Shown here: piece after piece, positions 20,080-30,488 of the stretch
Position numbering within the stretch: the stretch's first letter is position 1
Layout of the letters: every line of letters begins with the position of its first letter
NCBI GenBank assembly: GCA_020055645.1
Contig: CM034547.1
Span: forward strand, 38,295,909-38,359,908
Length of the DNA stretch: 64,000 nt
Reading direction: 5' to 3'
Source of the DNA: Tomocerus qinae
Taxonomy: Eukaryota > Arthropoda > Collembola > Entomobryomorpha > Tomoceridae
Notes under the pieces: model-generated
The model's database searches: none
The model's input: only the letters and a program-made list of their open reading frames with translations
Told to the model about the DNA's origin: nothing
Translations under genes and position numbers: made by a program

Positions 20080-21671
20080 TATAGATACTATAGATCTATA
20101 GAATCCACTTCTACACAGACCAGACCATTATTTTTGTCCAAATGTAATATCAAAACCTGCATTTTGAGCGGATTTCTTACTACCATTCAAAAAAAATTTA
20201 TATTTACCGAATAGGTAAGTTAACATTTTTTTCTGTCGATGTTATAATTGGCATGCAAAAGCCATAATATAATATTATTTTTATTGCCGGAAAATGTCGG
20301 GTAGAGTAGCGTAGGGCGTCGGGTTTTGGAGATGAATCCCTGTCCCTGTATAATATTCATCATTATCATTTGTAATACAGGCACGACGGGAATCTCGTTC
20401 TACGGGTATTGGTTACTGCACGGGTATGGATGGGATACGATTGTACTGTACGATACGAGTACGAGTACGTAAATTAATTACTGACTTAGTGAGAATTGTG
20501 TTGAAGTTGAAATCGTTGAAATTGAACTGAAGTGAAGTGAGCATTGTTTAATGAATTGAATACAAATAAAAGCATCAATTCAAAAACTACCAACTACAAA
20601 TTTCCATAATTTGAAAAAAATTCTTTGACAAACATGAACTTCTTGACTGAATTGTACACTTTTATTTCAGCTTTGTATATCTAAATATATATAGCACTTT
20701 ATTATCGGAAAGTTATTTAATCATTGTTATTTGGGATTTCAAATAAAAAAAAGACCTTAGTGGACATAAGTTTGGAAGATAAGATTGACTGCGAACAGAA
20801 TCCCACAAGTCTTCTAAAATCTGTGAGTACTATCAACTGCATAAATATAGTTTTATTTTTTAACTGTTTTGCTTACTTTGTACTTACGAAGTTAATATTA
20901 TACTACAGGACTGTCAACTGTATGTAACTGTACTTTATATTTATGTTATCTGTTATATATTATGATTATTTTGATAGAAAATCGTACCATTATTTTCTAA
21001 CTTTCTAAGTCATTTAATTTTATCTGAAACTTAAAAGTTTATTGTCTGATTTTTGAATTGGGAATTTAACTTTGAATATCATTAGTACGATCAACGATTT
21101 TCATCAATTGGGAAAAAACTTACATAAAAAACTTATAAATATTCGTAGGCCCTTTTTGCAGAAATTCAACCCAATGATAATCATTAATAAGAATAGGTTG
21201 TAGGTAAATGTCAAATGTAATGTCTTTATATATTATCTCTATATTATAACCCCCGTCATAGATAAAGCAATAAAAACTCACCTATGTATGTCACTGAGAG
21301 CCAAAATGCATTATTACATTAAAAAACTAACTACGCTCTGGGTTAGTATTTTAGTATTAACTGTATTAATTAGGAATTTAGGATAATTTGAAATTCAACC
21401 AAAATGTTGATGCGTATATCTTAGATTAAATCTTTAATAAAATATTAATATCTTTCGAAATTCAATATCCAGTATGCATGATTATTGTCGACATTTAGAA
21501 ATTGAGTCATGCTGATGCATGCTGGAGGTTACTAGTCCCTCATAAAGTTGAATGAAAGTTCAGTTATTCAGCTATATTATTATACCATGTCTTGTCAATG
21601 TTTGACAAAAGTAAGGTTTACTTTACGCACACGAAAAAGCTTATTTTTGTCGATTTACACATTTTCTAATA
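20080..21671. other. Intergenic DNA with a possible 5' exon
   Basis: Mostly AT-rich without genes. A frame at about 20724-20822 reads TLVDISLEDKIDCEQNPTS and ends at a good donor (AAATCT/GTGAGT at 20823). It has no Met start and cannot be joined in frame to the next plausible acceptor (22397), so at best it is a 5' UTR exon of the zinc-finger gene. Confidence 0.3.
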
Positions 21672-22159
21672 GACCTTTTCGCGGTTTCTCGATTGGTGGG
21701 CCAGTGGTTGAAGTTTACTAGTAGTTTAGTAGGAGTTTCTGACAAAGGTATAAATTACTCAGAAACCAGAAGAGATACCTACAATGTGTAAATTAGTAGC
21801 AGGTTCCGCAACTATCCTACATTTCAGTTTTGAAAATCTCAATCTTCTACGATTCGTAAAACAGGAGTTCTGATTTTTCTACTAAAAAAACATAGAGAAA
21901 AACCATTATATTCCACTCAAAATAAGTGGTTTTTCCCTGTATTTTTTAGTAGAAAAATCAGAACTCCTGTTTTACGAATCGTAGAAGATTGAGATTTTCA
22001 AAACTGAAATGTAGGATAGTTGCGGAACCTGCTACTAATTTACACATTGTAGGTATCTCTTCTAGTTCCTGAGTAATTTATACTTTTGTCAGAAACTCCT
22101 ACTAAACTACTAGTAAACTTCAACCACTGGCCCACCAATCGAGAAACCGCGAAAAGGTC
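21672..22159. mobile_element. Near-perfect 488-bp palindrome (fold-back MITE)
   Basis: Left arm from GACCTTTTCGCGGTTTCTCG and right arm ending CGAGAAACCGCGAAAAGGTC are almost identical inverse copies, about 235 bp each, with a very short centre near 21915. ATTTTCT occurs on both flanks (about 21661 and 22161) and may be the TSD. Non-coding. It lies about 300 bp upstream of the zinc-finger gene start. Confidence 0.9.
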
Positions 22160-22460
22160 AATTTTCTCATTTTTTATATAAATATTTATTGTTTAATATT
22201 CATAATATTTAACATTCTCTCCAAAGTCAAAGAAATTGCGAAATGATTACCAATGCCAATCGATTGCCTGAAAACCAAATAAAATTGCGAAGGATGTTTT
22301 GACTATGACCTAGTTCATTGATTTGTTTATTTATATTGTATATTATAGGTTTGACTTGTGCTCAGTGCTGTTGAAAGACTGGATTTGCCTTTTCAGTTCC
22401 ACTTTTCGTGAAAAAGGTTGACGTGAATTTAAAAAGCTGAAAAAATATGCTATAAATATT

Positions 22461-22638
22461 ATGGAATTCTCGAACACGTCGTGTTGTTGCTGTTCAGTCG
22501 CAAATAGGTTGTCTCAGGTAGACTACCTGAACTTAGAATACCCATTGAATGTTACGACTAAAATAATTAACAAAAAGAGAAAATGCTATGTGGATTTTCC
22601 CAGTTTTTCTTCATTGGCATTATCTAACTCAAAAGCAG
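22461..22638 (+). CDS. Zinc-finger/AT-hook gene, coding exon 1
   Basis: ATG 22461 follows an in-frame TGA at 22419, so this Met is the likely start. It encodes 59 residues plus one base, with a KKRK basic patch. The donor is AAAGCAG/GTAAAT at 22639. The upstream text CCTTTTCAG/TTCC (22396) looks like an acceptor, so the exon may start at 22397 with untranslated sequence. Confidence 0.65.
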
Positions 22639-25600
22639 GTAAATATGTTTTTAATATTTTACATAATTCTATTTATTTAAAAAATCGCACAATCTTTCAA
22701 AAATGTGTGTTATGCTGCAATCCTGAAAGTAAAACCAGTCGCAGTGGGTGAAAACTCATGGCCCAGAAATGCAAAATAAATAAGGCTAAACTATTGAAAG
22801 TTTTGAAAGTGAAAAGTTTTGCAGTTGAGTAAATACATAAGAGACCATGCAGGCTCGGAACAAAATGTCACAGCCAAAGTTGTTACTTTCAGATTCTAAT
22901 CTACTTAGTGATATGAAAAAAACAATTTCAGGATTTTTTTTGAAAACCCGCCGTTTTAGCTCGCCTGAATAAGGCAGCTTATAGAACCGCACAGTCTGTC
23001 CGTACGTCCGTACGTCCGTCCGTACGTCCGTCCGTACGTCCGTCCGTACGTCCGTCCGTCCCCACGATAACTTTCGAAAGCAATGACGGATATTGACCAA
23101 ACTTGGCAAAAACAATGCCTATAGACCACTGACGATCCCTATTGAATTGGGGGTAAATCGGTCCATTGGTTACTGAGATAACGCGCGCTCACTTTGTCTT
23201 CATTTTGATAGTCAAATTGAAAATTTGGCATTAAATGGACATTAAAAAGTTCTACAGCGTTTCCTATAAATTGTTAGCGAGATAGTATAAAATATTTCAA
23301 TCCGCTTCTACCAAATTTGATATTTTATATTAAAGCCAATTAAACCGGAAAATAACTATTAGACGATGGAAAAAATCTATTTTGGATTTTTATTCAATTT
23401 TATAGTAGAATTTCCATTTTTTGTTTTCCTTTAGATTTAAATAATCATTATTAACCGATTTTAATTTTCTGTAGATCTTAATACTCATAATCAATCAAGA
23501 TTAAATATCTGTTGATTTTCATAGTCATAACATTAATCAATTTTGATTTACTGTTGATTTTCATAGTCAACATTAATCAATTTTGATTTTCTGTTGATTT
23601 TCATAGTCAACATTAATCAATTTTGATTTTCTGTTGATTTTCATAGTCAACATTAATCAATTTTAATTTTCTGTTGATTTTCATAGTCAACATTAATCAA
23701 TTTTGATTTTCTGTTGATTTTCATAGTCAACATTAATCAATTTTGATTTACTGTCGATTTTCATAGTCAACATTAATTAATTTTGATTTTTTGTTGATTT
23801 TGATAGTCAAAATTAATCAATTTTGATTTTCTGTTGATTTGATAGTTTTTGTTAGTTATTAATTGTTTATTTTTATTTGCTGTTAGTTTTGGTGGTTAAC
23901 ATTTTGATTTTCTGTTGGTTTTGATAGATAATATTTGTTTATTTTGATTTGCTGTTGGTTTTGATAGTTAATATTTATTTATTTTGATTAACTGTTGGTT
24001 TTTATATTGAATTATAAATTATGTTAATCTAGTTTGAATTAGTGCTTACCTTTATAATCAAAATATATTTATTTCTATTATTCTACCAAAAATGTGCACA
24101 CGGTCCCCTTTACTCAGACGAGCTTCTTTTACGGCTTGCTGTAGGTTTTTTAGCTCGCCTGATAAGGCACAGTCCGTCCGTCCGTTTACACGATAACTTT
24201 TGAAGGCATTGATGGATTTCAACTAAACTTGGCAAAAACATTGCCTATGGACCTGTGACAAAGCCTATTGAAAATGGGCCACATTGGTCCGCTGGTTGTT
24301 GAGATGACGCGCGCTCACTTTGTCTTCATTTTGATAGTCAAAATGAAAATGTGACATTAAATGGACATTAAAAGTTCAAATGTGCTTCCTATGGATTGTT
24401 AGCGGGATAGTACAAAATATTAAATGCCGCTTCGATCAAATTTAAGATTTTATAATAAAATAAATAAAACCGGAAAATACCTATTATAGGACTGAAATAA
24501 ATCTATTTCGTCTTTATATGCAAGTAGATAGTTAAATTTATATTTTTCAAATTGCTTTTCATTATGATAGCCAACATTAATCAATTTTGATTTTCTGTTG
24601 GTTTTCATAATCAACATTAAACAACTTTGTTTTTCTGCTGATTTTCATAGTCAAAATTAATCAATTTGGATTTTCTGTTGATTTTCATAGTCAACAATTA
24701 TCAATTTTGATTTTCTGTTGATTTTCATAGTCAACATTAATAAATTTTGATTTTCTGTAGCTTTTCATAGTTAATGTTAATCTGCTTTGATTTTCTGTTG
24801 CTTTTCATAGTCAACATTAACCAATTTTGATCTTCTGTTGATTTTCTTAGTCAGCATTAAACAATTTTGTTTTTCTGCAGATTTTCATGGTCAACATTGA
24901 TCAAATCTTGATTTTCTGTTGATTTTCATAGTCAGCAACCACCTATTTTGATTTTCTATAGATTTTCATAGTCAATACTTATCTATTTTGATTTTCTGTT
25001 GATTTTCATAGTCAACATTAATCTATTTCAAACTTCTGTTGATTTTCATAGTCAACATTAATATATTTCAAACTTCTGTTGATTTTCATAGTCAACATTA
25101 ATATATTTCAAACTTCTGTTGATTTTCATAGTCAACATTAATATATTTCAAACTTCTGTTGATTTTCATTGTCAATCTTAATCTATTTTCATTTTCTGTT
25201 GATTTTCATAGTCAACAATTATCGATTTTGATTTTCTGTTGATTTTCATAGTCAACATTAATCTATTTCAAACTTCTGTTGATTTTCATAGTCAACATTA
25301 ATCTATTTTTATTTTCTGTTGATTTTCATAGTCAGCGTTAATCTGTTTTGATTTTCTATTGACTTTGATGGTCAACATTCATGCATTTTGATTTTGAGAC
25401 TCAATATTAACAATAAATATGAAAATAAACATATTTCTATTATTCTACTAAAACTGTGTACACGGTTCCCTTCCCTCAGGCGAGCTTCTGTTACGGCTTG
25501 CCGTAGGTTTCAGCTCGCCTGAGGAAGCGAGCTTATAGAACCGCACAGTCTGTCCGTACGTCCGTCCGTCCTTACCCACGATAACTTTCGAACGCAATGA

Positions 25601-28600
25601 CGGATATTAACCAAACTTGGCAGATACAATGCCTATGAACCACTGACGATCCCTATTGATTTTGGGGTTAAACGGTCCACTGATTGCTGAGATACCGCGC
25701 GCTCACTTTGTCTTCATTTTGATACTCAAAGAGAAAATTGGGCATTGAAAATTGTAATACCGTTTCCTATAGATTGTTAGCGGGATAGTATAAAATAAAT
25801 CATGCCGCTTCTACTACAACTGAAATTAGATAGTAAAATAACAAAAACGGAAAATTACACTCAAAAGTAAAATAACGAATCTGTTTCAAGTTGTCTTGAT
25901 TTTAACAGTCAATATTATATATTTTCATTATGTATTGACTTTAATAGTCGATATTAATATATTTTCATTATGTATTGACTTTAATAGTCAATATTAATAT
26001 ATTTTCATTATGTATTGACTTTAATTGTCAATATTAATATATTTTCATTATATATTGACTTTAATAGTCAATATTAATATATTTTCATTATGTATTGACT
26101 CTGATAGTAAATATTAATATATTTTCATTATGTATGCTTTTGATAGTCAATATTAATAAATTTTGATATTTTATTGATTATGATAATCAAATTTCTGTTG
26201 ATTTTCATAGTCATCATTAATCAATTTTGATTGTCTGTGGACTTTCATAGTCAACAGTAATTAGTTTTGATTTTCTGTTTATTTTCATAGTCAACAGTTA
26301 TCAATTTTAATTTTCTGTTGATTTTCCTAATCAACAATTATCAATTTTGATTTTCTGTTGATTTTCCCAATCAACAATTATCTATTTTGATTTTCTGTAG
26401 GTTTTTCCAATCAACAATTATCAGTTTTGATTTTCTGTTGATTTTCCCTATCAACAATTATCAATTTTGATTTTCTGTTGATTTTCCTAATCAACAATTA
26501 TCATTTTTGATTTTCTGTTGATTTTCCCAATCAACAATTATCAATTTTGATTTTCTGTTAATTTTAATACTCTAAATTGATTGATTATCAAAATCCACAG
26601 AAAATCAAAATTAATTAATATTGATTAAAGTTTACAGAAAATCAAAATTGATTAATTTTGAGTATTATTTCCACAATTGATGTACCAAAAATGTGCACAC
26701 GGTCCCCTTTACTCAGGCGAGCTTCTGTTACGGCTTGCTGTAGGTTTTTAAGTTATGGCGGTTTTCCGCCTAATGTCGTTCATCTATGATTCATTTCTAA
26801 ACTACTTGACCGATTTTCATGAAACCGGCGCCATTCTGCCCGCAAACGCTTTCATCACATGATTAATATGAAATGATTAATTTTTCCTTTAAATCAAAAT
26901 TGATTAATGTTGACTATGAAAATCAACAGAAAATCAATATTGATTAATGTTGGCTATCATAATGAAAAGCAATTCGAAAAATATAAATTTAACTATCTAT
27001 TTGCATATAAATGCGAAATAGATTTATTGCCGTCCTATAATAGATATTTTCCGGTTTAATTTACTTTATTATAAAATCTTAAATTTGGTCGAAGCGGCAT
27101 TTAATATTTTGTACTATCCCGCTAACAATTCATAGGAAGCACATTTGAACTTTTAATGTCCATTTAATGTCACATTTTCATTTTGACTATCAAAATGAAG
27201 ACAAAGTGCGCGCACGTCATCTCAGCAACCTGTGGACCAATGTGACCCATTTTCAATAGGCTTTGTCCTATGGTCATAGGCAATGTTTTTGACAAGTTTC
27301 ATCAAAATCGGTCAATGCGTTCGAAAGTTATCGTGGTAACAGACGAACGGACGGACGGACGGACTGTGCGATTCTATAAGCTGCCTTATCAGGCGAGCTA
27401 AAATCCACAGAAATTTGAAGTTGATTATCAATTTATTTTGTTTTTCTGTTGATTTTCATAGCCTACATTAATCAATTTTGATTTTCTGTTGATGTTGATA
27501 ATCAGCATCAATCTATTTTGATTTGCTGTTGATTTTGATAGTCAACATCAATCTATTTTGATTTTCTGTTGGTTTTTATATTGAATTATGATTATGAATT
27601 AAATAATCTAGTTTGAATTAGTGCTTACTTTAATAATCAAAATAAAATTTCTATTATTATTACAACCAAAATGTGCACACGGTCCCTTTTACTCAGGCGA
27701 GCTTCTGTTACGGCTTGCTGTAGGTTTTAACTTTTCCTAAAACTTAAAAGTTGCTTGGCTGGTCAAAACGTACTAAGGTTGTAACTTATTTCAAGTAACT
27801 TTTCCCGAATTTTGTCCATAGTTTGATGTTTAATAGTAGGTTAATTTCATTAATTTATGTTTAACTTTTTACACATTTTTACGCACTTTAGTGAAAGGTT
27901 CAGCGGTTGAGGTCTAGGTTAGGGTTACGATGGTGCAAAATAGAGTAATTTTTATACAATGAGTGATGTAGATTTGATTTTGTTGTGTTCATTTTGCAGC
28001 TAAATCTTGGTGCGATTCCTCCCGGTTTTCTTCTGATGAGAGCAACAATAAAATCACTAGTTTTTCGCATCCGGATAACTCCGTTAAAAGAAATAAGGCT
28101 TCCTCACCTTTCAGAATTTCGGGTGGAGGAGAAAGAAATCAGCACATATGCAGAATTTGCGAAAATTCAGAGACAACTAATATTAATGAAAATTGCAATT
28201 TTGAAAGTTTTGATGGTTTTGCCCAGCATATGTCACTGCGTCACAATACTTCGGTAATACGAATAACAACCAAGCCCTCAAAAAATAGTCTCAAAACTGA
28301 AACAGGTGAATTATTCATGTATTTGATTTACGAAACGTATTCTATCAACGATACAATATGTTTTAATAACGATGCAAAAGATTAACCCTAGGTCTAAAAA
28401 TGTTTTTAGATGAAACGAAGTTGTTCAAAATGCCCGAAGTGCCTAGTTTATACAGCACCAAAAACGAAAAGGTCTTTGGGCGGGGAATAGTGAATCAAAA
28501 GTTGTACAATCCATCAACAGACAATATGTCTCCCGGCAAATTGAATGAAAATTGTAATAGAAATTGCTCTTTGGATCCGAGTAATATGCATAACAAGTTA

Positions 28601-30394
28601 ATTAAAAATGACGAATGTAATCATGTTAAAAATTTCAACACCGATGACCAACACGTCGGAGAGAATATAATAGGTCCAAGAAACCCTAATGTGACACAGA
28701 TGAAACACTGGGTATCAGAAAATGAAAGTTATCTTCAAGGTAAAAAGAATAATATGAGGTCACCCACGGATGTCCTAATGGGAATGCAAATTGACAAAAA
28801 AATGGAAAAACAGATTCCAGTGGCCTTCACAGCTGAAAGAGTTACAGATTTACCGACTGCGGACTCTGTGGAAAATACAACGTGTGTTGCAGTGAAAGGA
28901 GGTTTCAGTCATATTCCTAAAGAACATTTGGGAGTTAAAAAATCTGTGCCAAAAGATATAAATGAAATGATGGAGCGAACAAAAATTACAGGAAAAAGTT
29001 CAATAATACCTGTGCGAATTAATGTACGAGGAGCTCATGAAACTACTAGTAATGTTATCGAAGACTGTGGTGATTCCAAAGATAATCAAATTGACGATAA
29101 AAATGTTGAACCTGCATATATTCACAAAGTGTTTAATCATATGGACACATTTAAAAACATTGACTTAAGCAATTTCTGCGCTAATAGTTTATCAAGAAAT
29201 AGAAACAATAAGCGATTTCTACCCCAATATGATAATGTGAAGACAAATAGTTGTATCGCAGAATGTAAGAAAATCTTACCACCAATAAAAGAGCAGCAAC
29301 CGCAAATGAAATATACAAATATACCAGGTATATCTACTGCATTCTGTACCAAATATTCTTCAGTAGATCTCATGGACTTGGGAAAGCCTTTGCAAACAAA
29401 GATGCTATCCTATACAGATATTAATGCGAAATTAATTGGTCCCAATAATTGTGTGAAAGCGACAAAAAGTGATGTTGACAAACAAGAAAACACAATACTA
29501 GTTAGTGGTATCCAACACTCAATAGGGAGTGGTAAGAGAAAAAGAGGAAGACCCCCGAAGAAAACAGGAGGTTTGTCTAATATGAACAATGTTTCAGAAT
29601 ACTTAAGCAAACCATCCAGTAAACTTCGCGATTCATCAAATGCGTTAGTTACTAATCAAAATAATACTCACAGTTCCGACAGCAGCTGCAGTGAAAATAC
29701 ACAGCAGACTCAAACTCAAGTAATGGATGTAGAAATAAATAAAGAAGATACTAGACGTTTTGCAGAAAATGTTGCAAAATCAGGGACAGCAGTCCAGCTT
29801 TTACAGAAGCATTTGATGAATAGAAAAATTCTCAATAAAATTAATAACTCATCTCAAATCTCTAAGCATACTTTGCCAGGATCATCTAATATCGGTAAAA
29901 GTACTCACGCAGTCGCATCTCGTTTGTCAGACCGCATCAAAAATCACCATATATTAGCTAAACAAAGATCTGAACATATAAAAAAGGTTGAATTTCTCAG
30001 TAGGCTTGGACTTATTGAAACATCATCTGTGTTAAACTGCTGTCTTTTGGATTTAGATAAAAAGTGTTACAATGATAAAAATGGATCTCATAATTTTAAA
30101 CCTACGAAAACAAATTCGAAAAGGGGGTTTTCAGTGAGCAAGTCGCCGAGTAGGAAAGAAGTGTCCTTGCCTGACTACGACAAAATAGAACTTCCAAAAA
30201 AACGTCGGGGAAGACCACCGAAGAAAATTCCTACGTCTATAAAACCAGTAGCTTACACTAACAAACCAGATCATAAAATAACTGCGCTTTTTGTTCCTGT
30301 GCGCAAAAATAAATCTCAGACCGAATCCAGTCGAAGTACTGGACGTACGCGTAAAACGTCACAGAAGTATTCGGATTATGTATGTTACTATTGA
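22461..30394 (+). CDS. Zinc-finger and AT-hook nuclear protein (three exons, gene-level entry)
   Basis: Joining 22461-22638, 28000-28305 and 28410-30394 gives an 822-residue protein with matching splice phases (phase 1 at both junctions). It carries one C2H2-like finger in exon 2 (CRIC...FDGFAQHMSLRH) and two AT-hooks in exon 3 (KRKRGRPPKK and KRRGRPPKK). AT-hooks bind the minor groove of AT-rich DNA, so a chromatin or transcription role is likely. The rest is polar, Asn/Ser/Lys-rich and probably disordered. I do not recognise the family. Exon 1 has a Cys-rich start (SCCCC). Exon 3 could instead begin at 28392, also in phase, adding six residues. Intron 1 (5.36 kb) is filled with Helentron-like elements. 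An acceptor-like site at 22396 suggests an upstream 5' UTR exon. Confidence 0.75.
22816..22957. repeat. Dispersed repeat R, copy 2, left half
   Basis: Matches 12113-12240 closely and stops at CCCGCCGTTTT, where the Helentron-like cluster begins. Confidence 0.85.
22958..24145 (+). mobile_element. Helentron-like element, copy A
   Basis: 5' end AGCTCGCCTGA; then a CCGT/ACGT-rich simple tract (22999-23060), about 370 bp of unique sequence, then the 40-bp array, then a 3' end with a CAGACGAGCTTC motif (inverse of the 5' terminus) and a TACGGC...GCTGTA hairpin followed by GG. It is flanked by T-runs. Subterminal inverted repeats, internal tandem repeats, a 3' hairpin, T-T insertion and head-to-tail copies are the traits of non-autonomous Helentrons (DINE-1 type). 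No Rep/helicase coding. Confidence 0.65.
23430..24015. repeat. 40-bp tandem array of copy A
   Basis: About 14 units. The core reads GTTGATTTTCATAGTCAAC then ATTAATCAATTTTGATTTTC, so each unit holds two small palindromes (GTTGA...TCAAC and AATCAATTTTGATT). Unit length is 40 bp by spacing of CTGTTGATTT. Edge units are more diverged. Confidence 0.9.
24152..25507 (+). mobile_element. Helentron-like element, copy B
   Basis: Starts AGCTCGCCTGATAAGG straight after the T-run ending copy A, and ends in a perfect hairpin TACGGC-TT-GCCGTA followed by GG. The 5' tract is shorter than in A (CCGTCCGTCCG only). It holds an array of about 21 units (24560-25400). Confidence 0.65.
24560..25400. repeat. 40-bp tandem array of copy B
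   Basis: Same unit as copy A. In the right half, a local subfamily with ATATATTTCAAACTTCTGTT has been amplified (about 25015-25165), which shows recent unit-level expansion. Confidence 0.9.
25512..26744 (+). mobile_element. Helentron-like element, copy C
   Basis: Starts AGCTCGCCTGAGG and ends ...GGCGAGCTTCTGTTACGGCTTGCTGTAGG in part. After its 3' T-run, repeat R resumes at about 26748 (AAGTTATGGCGG), so copies A-C together form one 3.8-kb insertion into repeat R. Confidence 0.65.
25890..26580. repeat. 40-bp tandem array of copy C, two subfamilies
   Basis: The first half uses a different 40-bp unit (TATTGACTTTAATAGTCAAT plus ATTAATATATTTTCATTATG). The second half returns to the GTTGATTTTC...AATCAACAATTATC form. 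Period is 40 bp in both. Confidence 0.88.
26745..26865. repeat. Dispersed repeat R, copy 2, right half
   Basis: Continues the 22816-22957 half: GTTATGGCGGTTTTCCGCC through AAACGCTTTC.TCACATG, matching about 12245-12355. Confidence 0.85.
26870..27724. mobile_element. Rearranged Helentron-like copy (inverted 5' part plus 3' tail)
   Basis: The section 27399 down to about 26870 is a 5' part on the minus strand, closest to copy B, running from AGCTCGCCTGATAAGGCAGC into a few 40-bp units. From 27400 to 27724 there is a + strand tail with about four array units and the standard 3' end (GGCGAGCTTC...TACGGCTTGCTGTAGG). The two parts meet at the 5' terminus. It may be an inversion within one copy or two partial copies. 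Confidence 0.6.
28000..28305 (+). CDS. Zinc-finger/AT-hook gene, exon 2 with C2H2-like finger
   Basis: Acceptor CATTTTGCAG/C (27999) and donor AAACAG/GTGAAT (28306). The frame starting with two bases of a split codon is open throughout and encodes a finger with C-x2-C, an unusually long spacer of about 23 residues, then H-x4-H. A 90-codon frame starting at 27985 is a shadow in another frame. Confidence 0.75.
28410..30394 (+). CDS. Zinc-finger/AT-hook gene, last exon with two AT-hooks
   Basis: About 660 codons open to the TGA at 30392. AT-hook 1 lies at about 29533-29565 and AT-hook 2 at about 30200-30230, both with the GRPPKK core flanked by Lys and Arg. The C-terminal tail is basic and rich in Ser and Thr and ends YSDYVCYY. 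The acceptor is ATGTTTTTAG/A (28409); CCCTAG/G at 28391 is equally in phase. The ATG at 28400 is probably internal or intronic rather than a start. Confidence 0.85.
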
Positions 30395-30482
30395 TCCTGT
30401 AGTGGGTGTAATTAATTAATTAATAAGGTTTCGTTTGGTTACATAATATTCAATCCCTTATACTTGAGAAGGTTATAATTAT

Positions 30483-30488
30483 AATAAA
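30483..30488 (+). terminator. Putative poly(A) signal, zinc-finger/AT-hook gene
   Basis: AATAAA 89 bases after the stop codon at 30394. Other AT-rich candidates lie downstream. Confidence 0.5.

Noticed and set aside
22999-23060. CCGT/ACGT tract as an independent microsatellite locus
   Set aside because: The same tract recurs at the same place in the other element copies, so it is an internal part of the Helentron-like element.
23430-26580. 40-bp repeats as a CRISPR array
   Set aside because: The units are contiguous with no spacers, AT-rich and diverged, and the genome is eukaryotic.
28400-28409. ATG 28400 as the start of a single-exon AT-hook gene
   Set aside because: Upstream exons join in phase at 28410 (or 28392) and add a zinc finger, so this ATG is more likely intronic or internal. 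A shorter isoform cannot be excluded.
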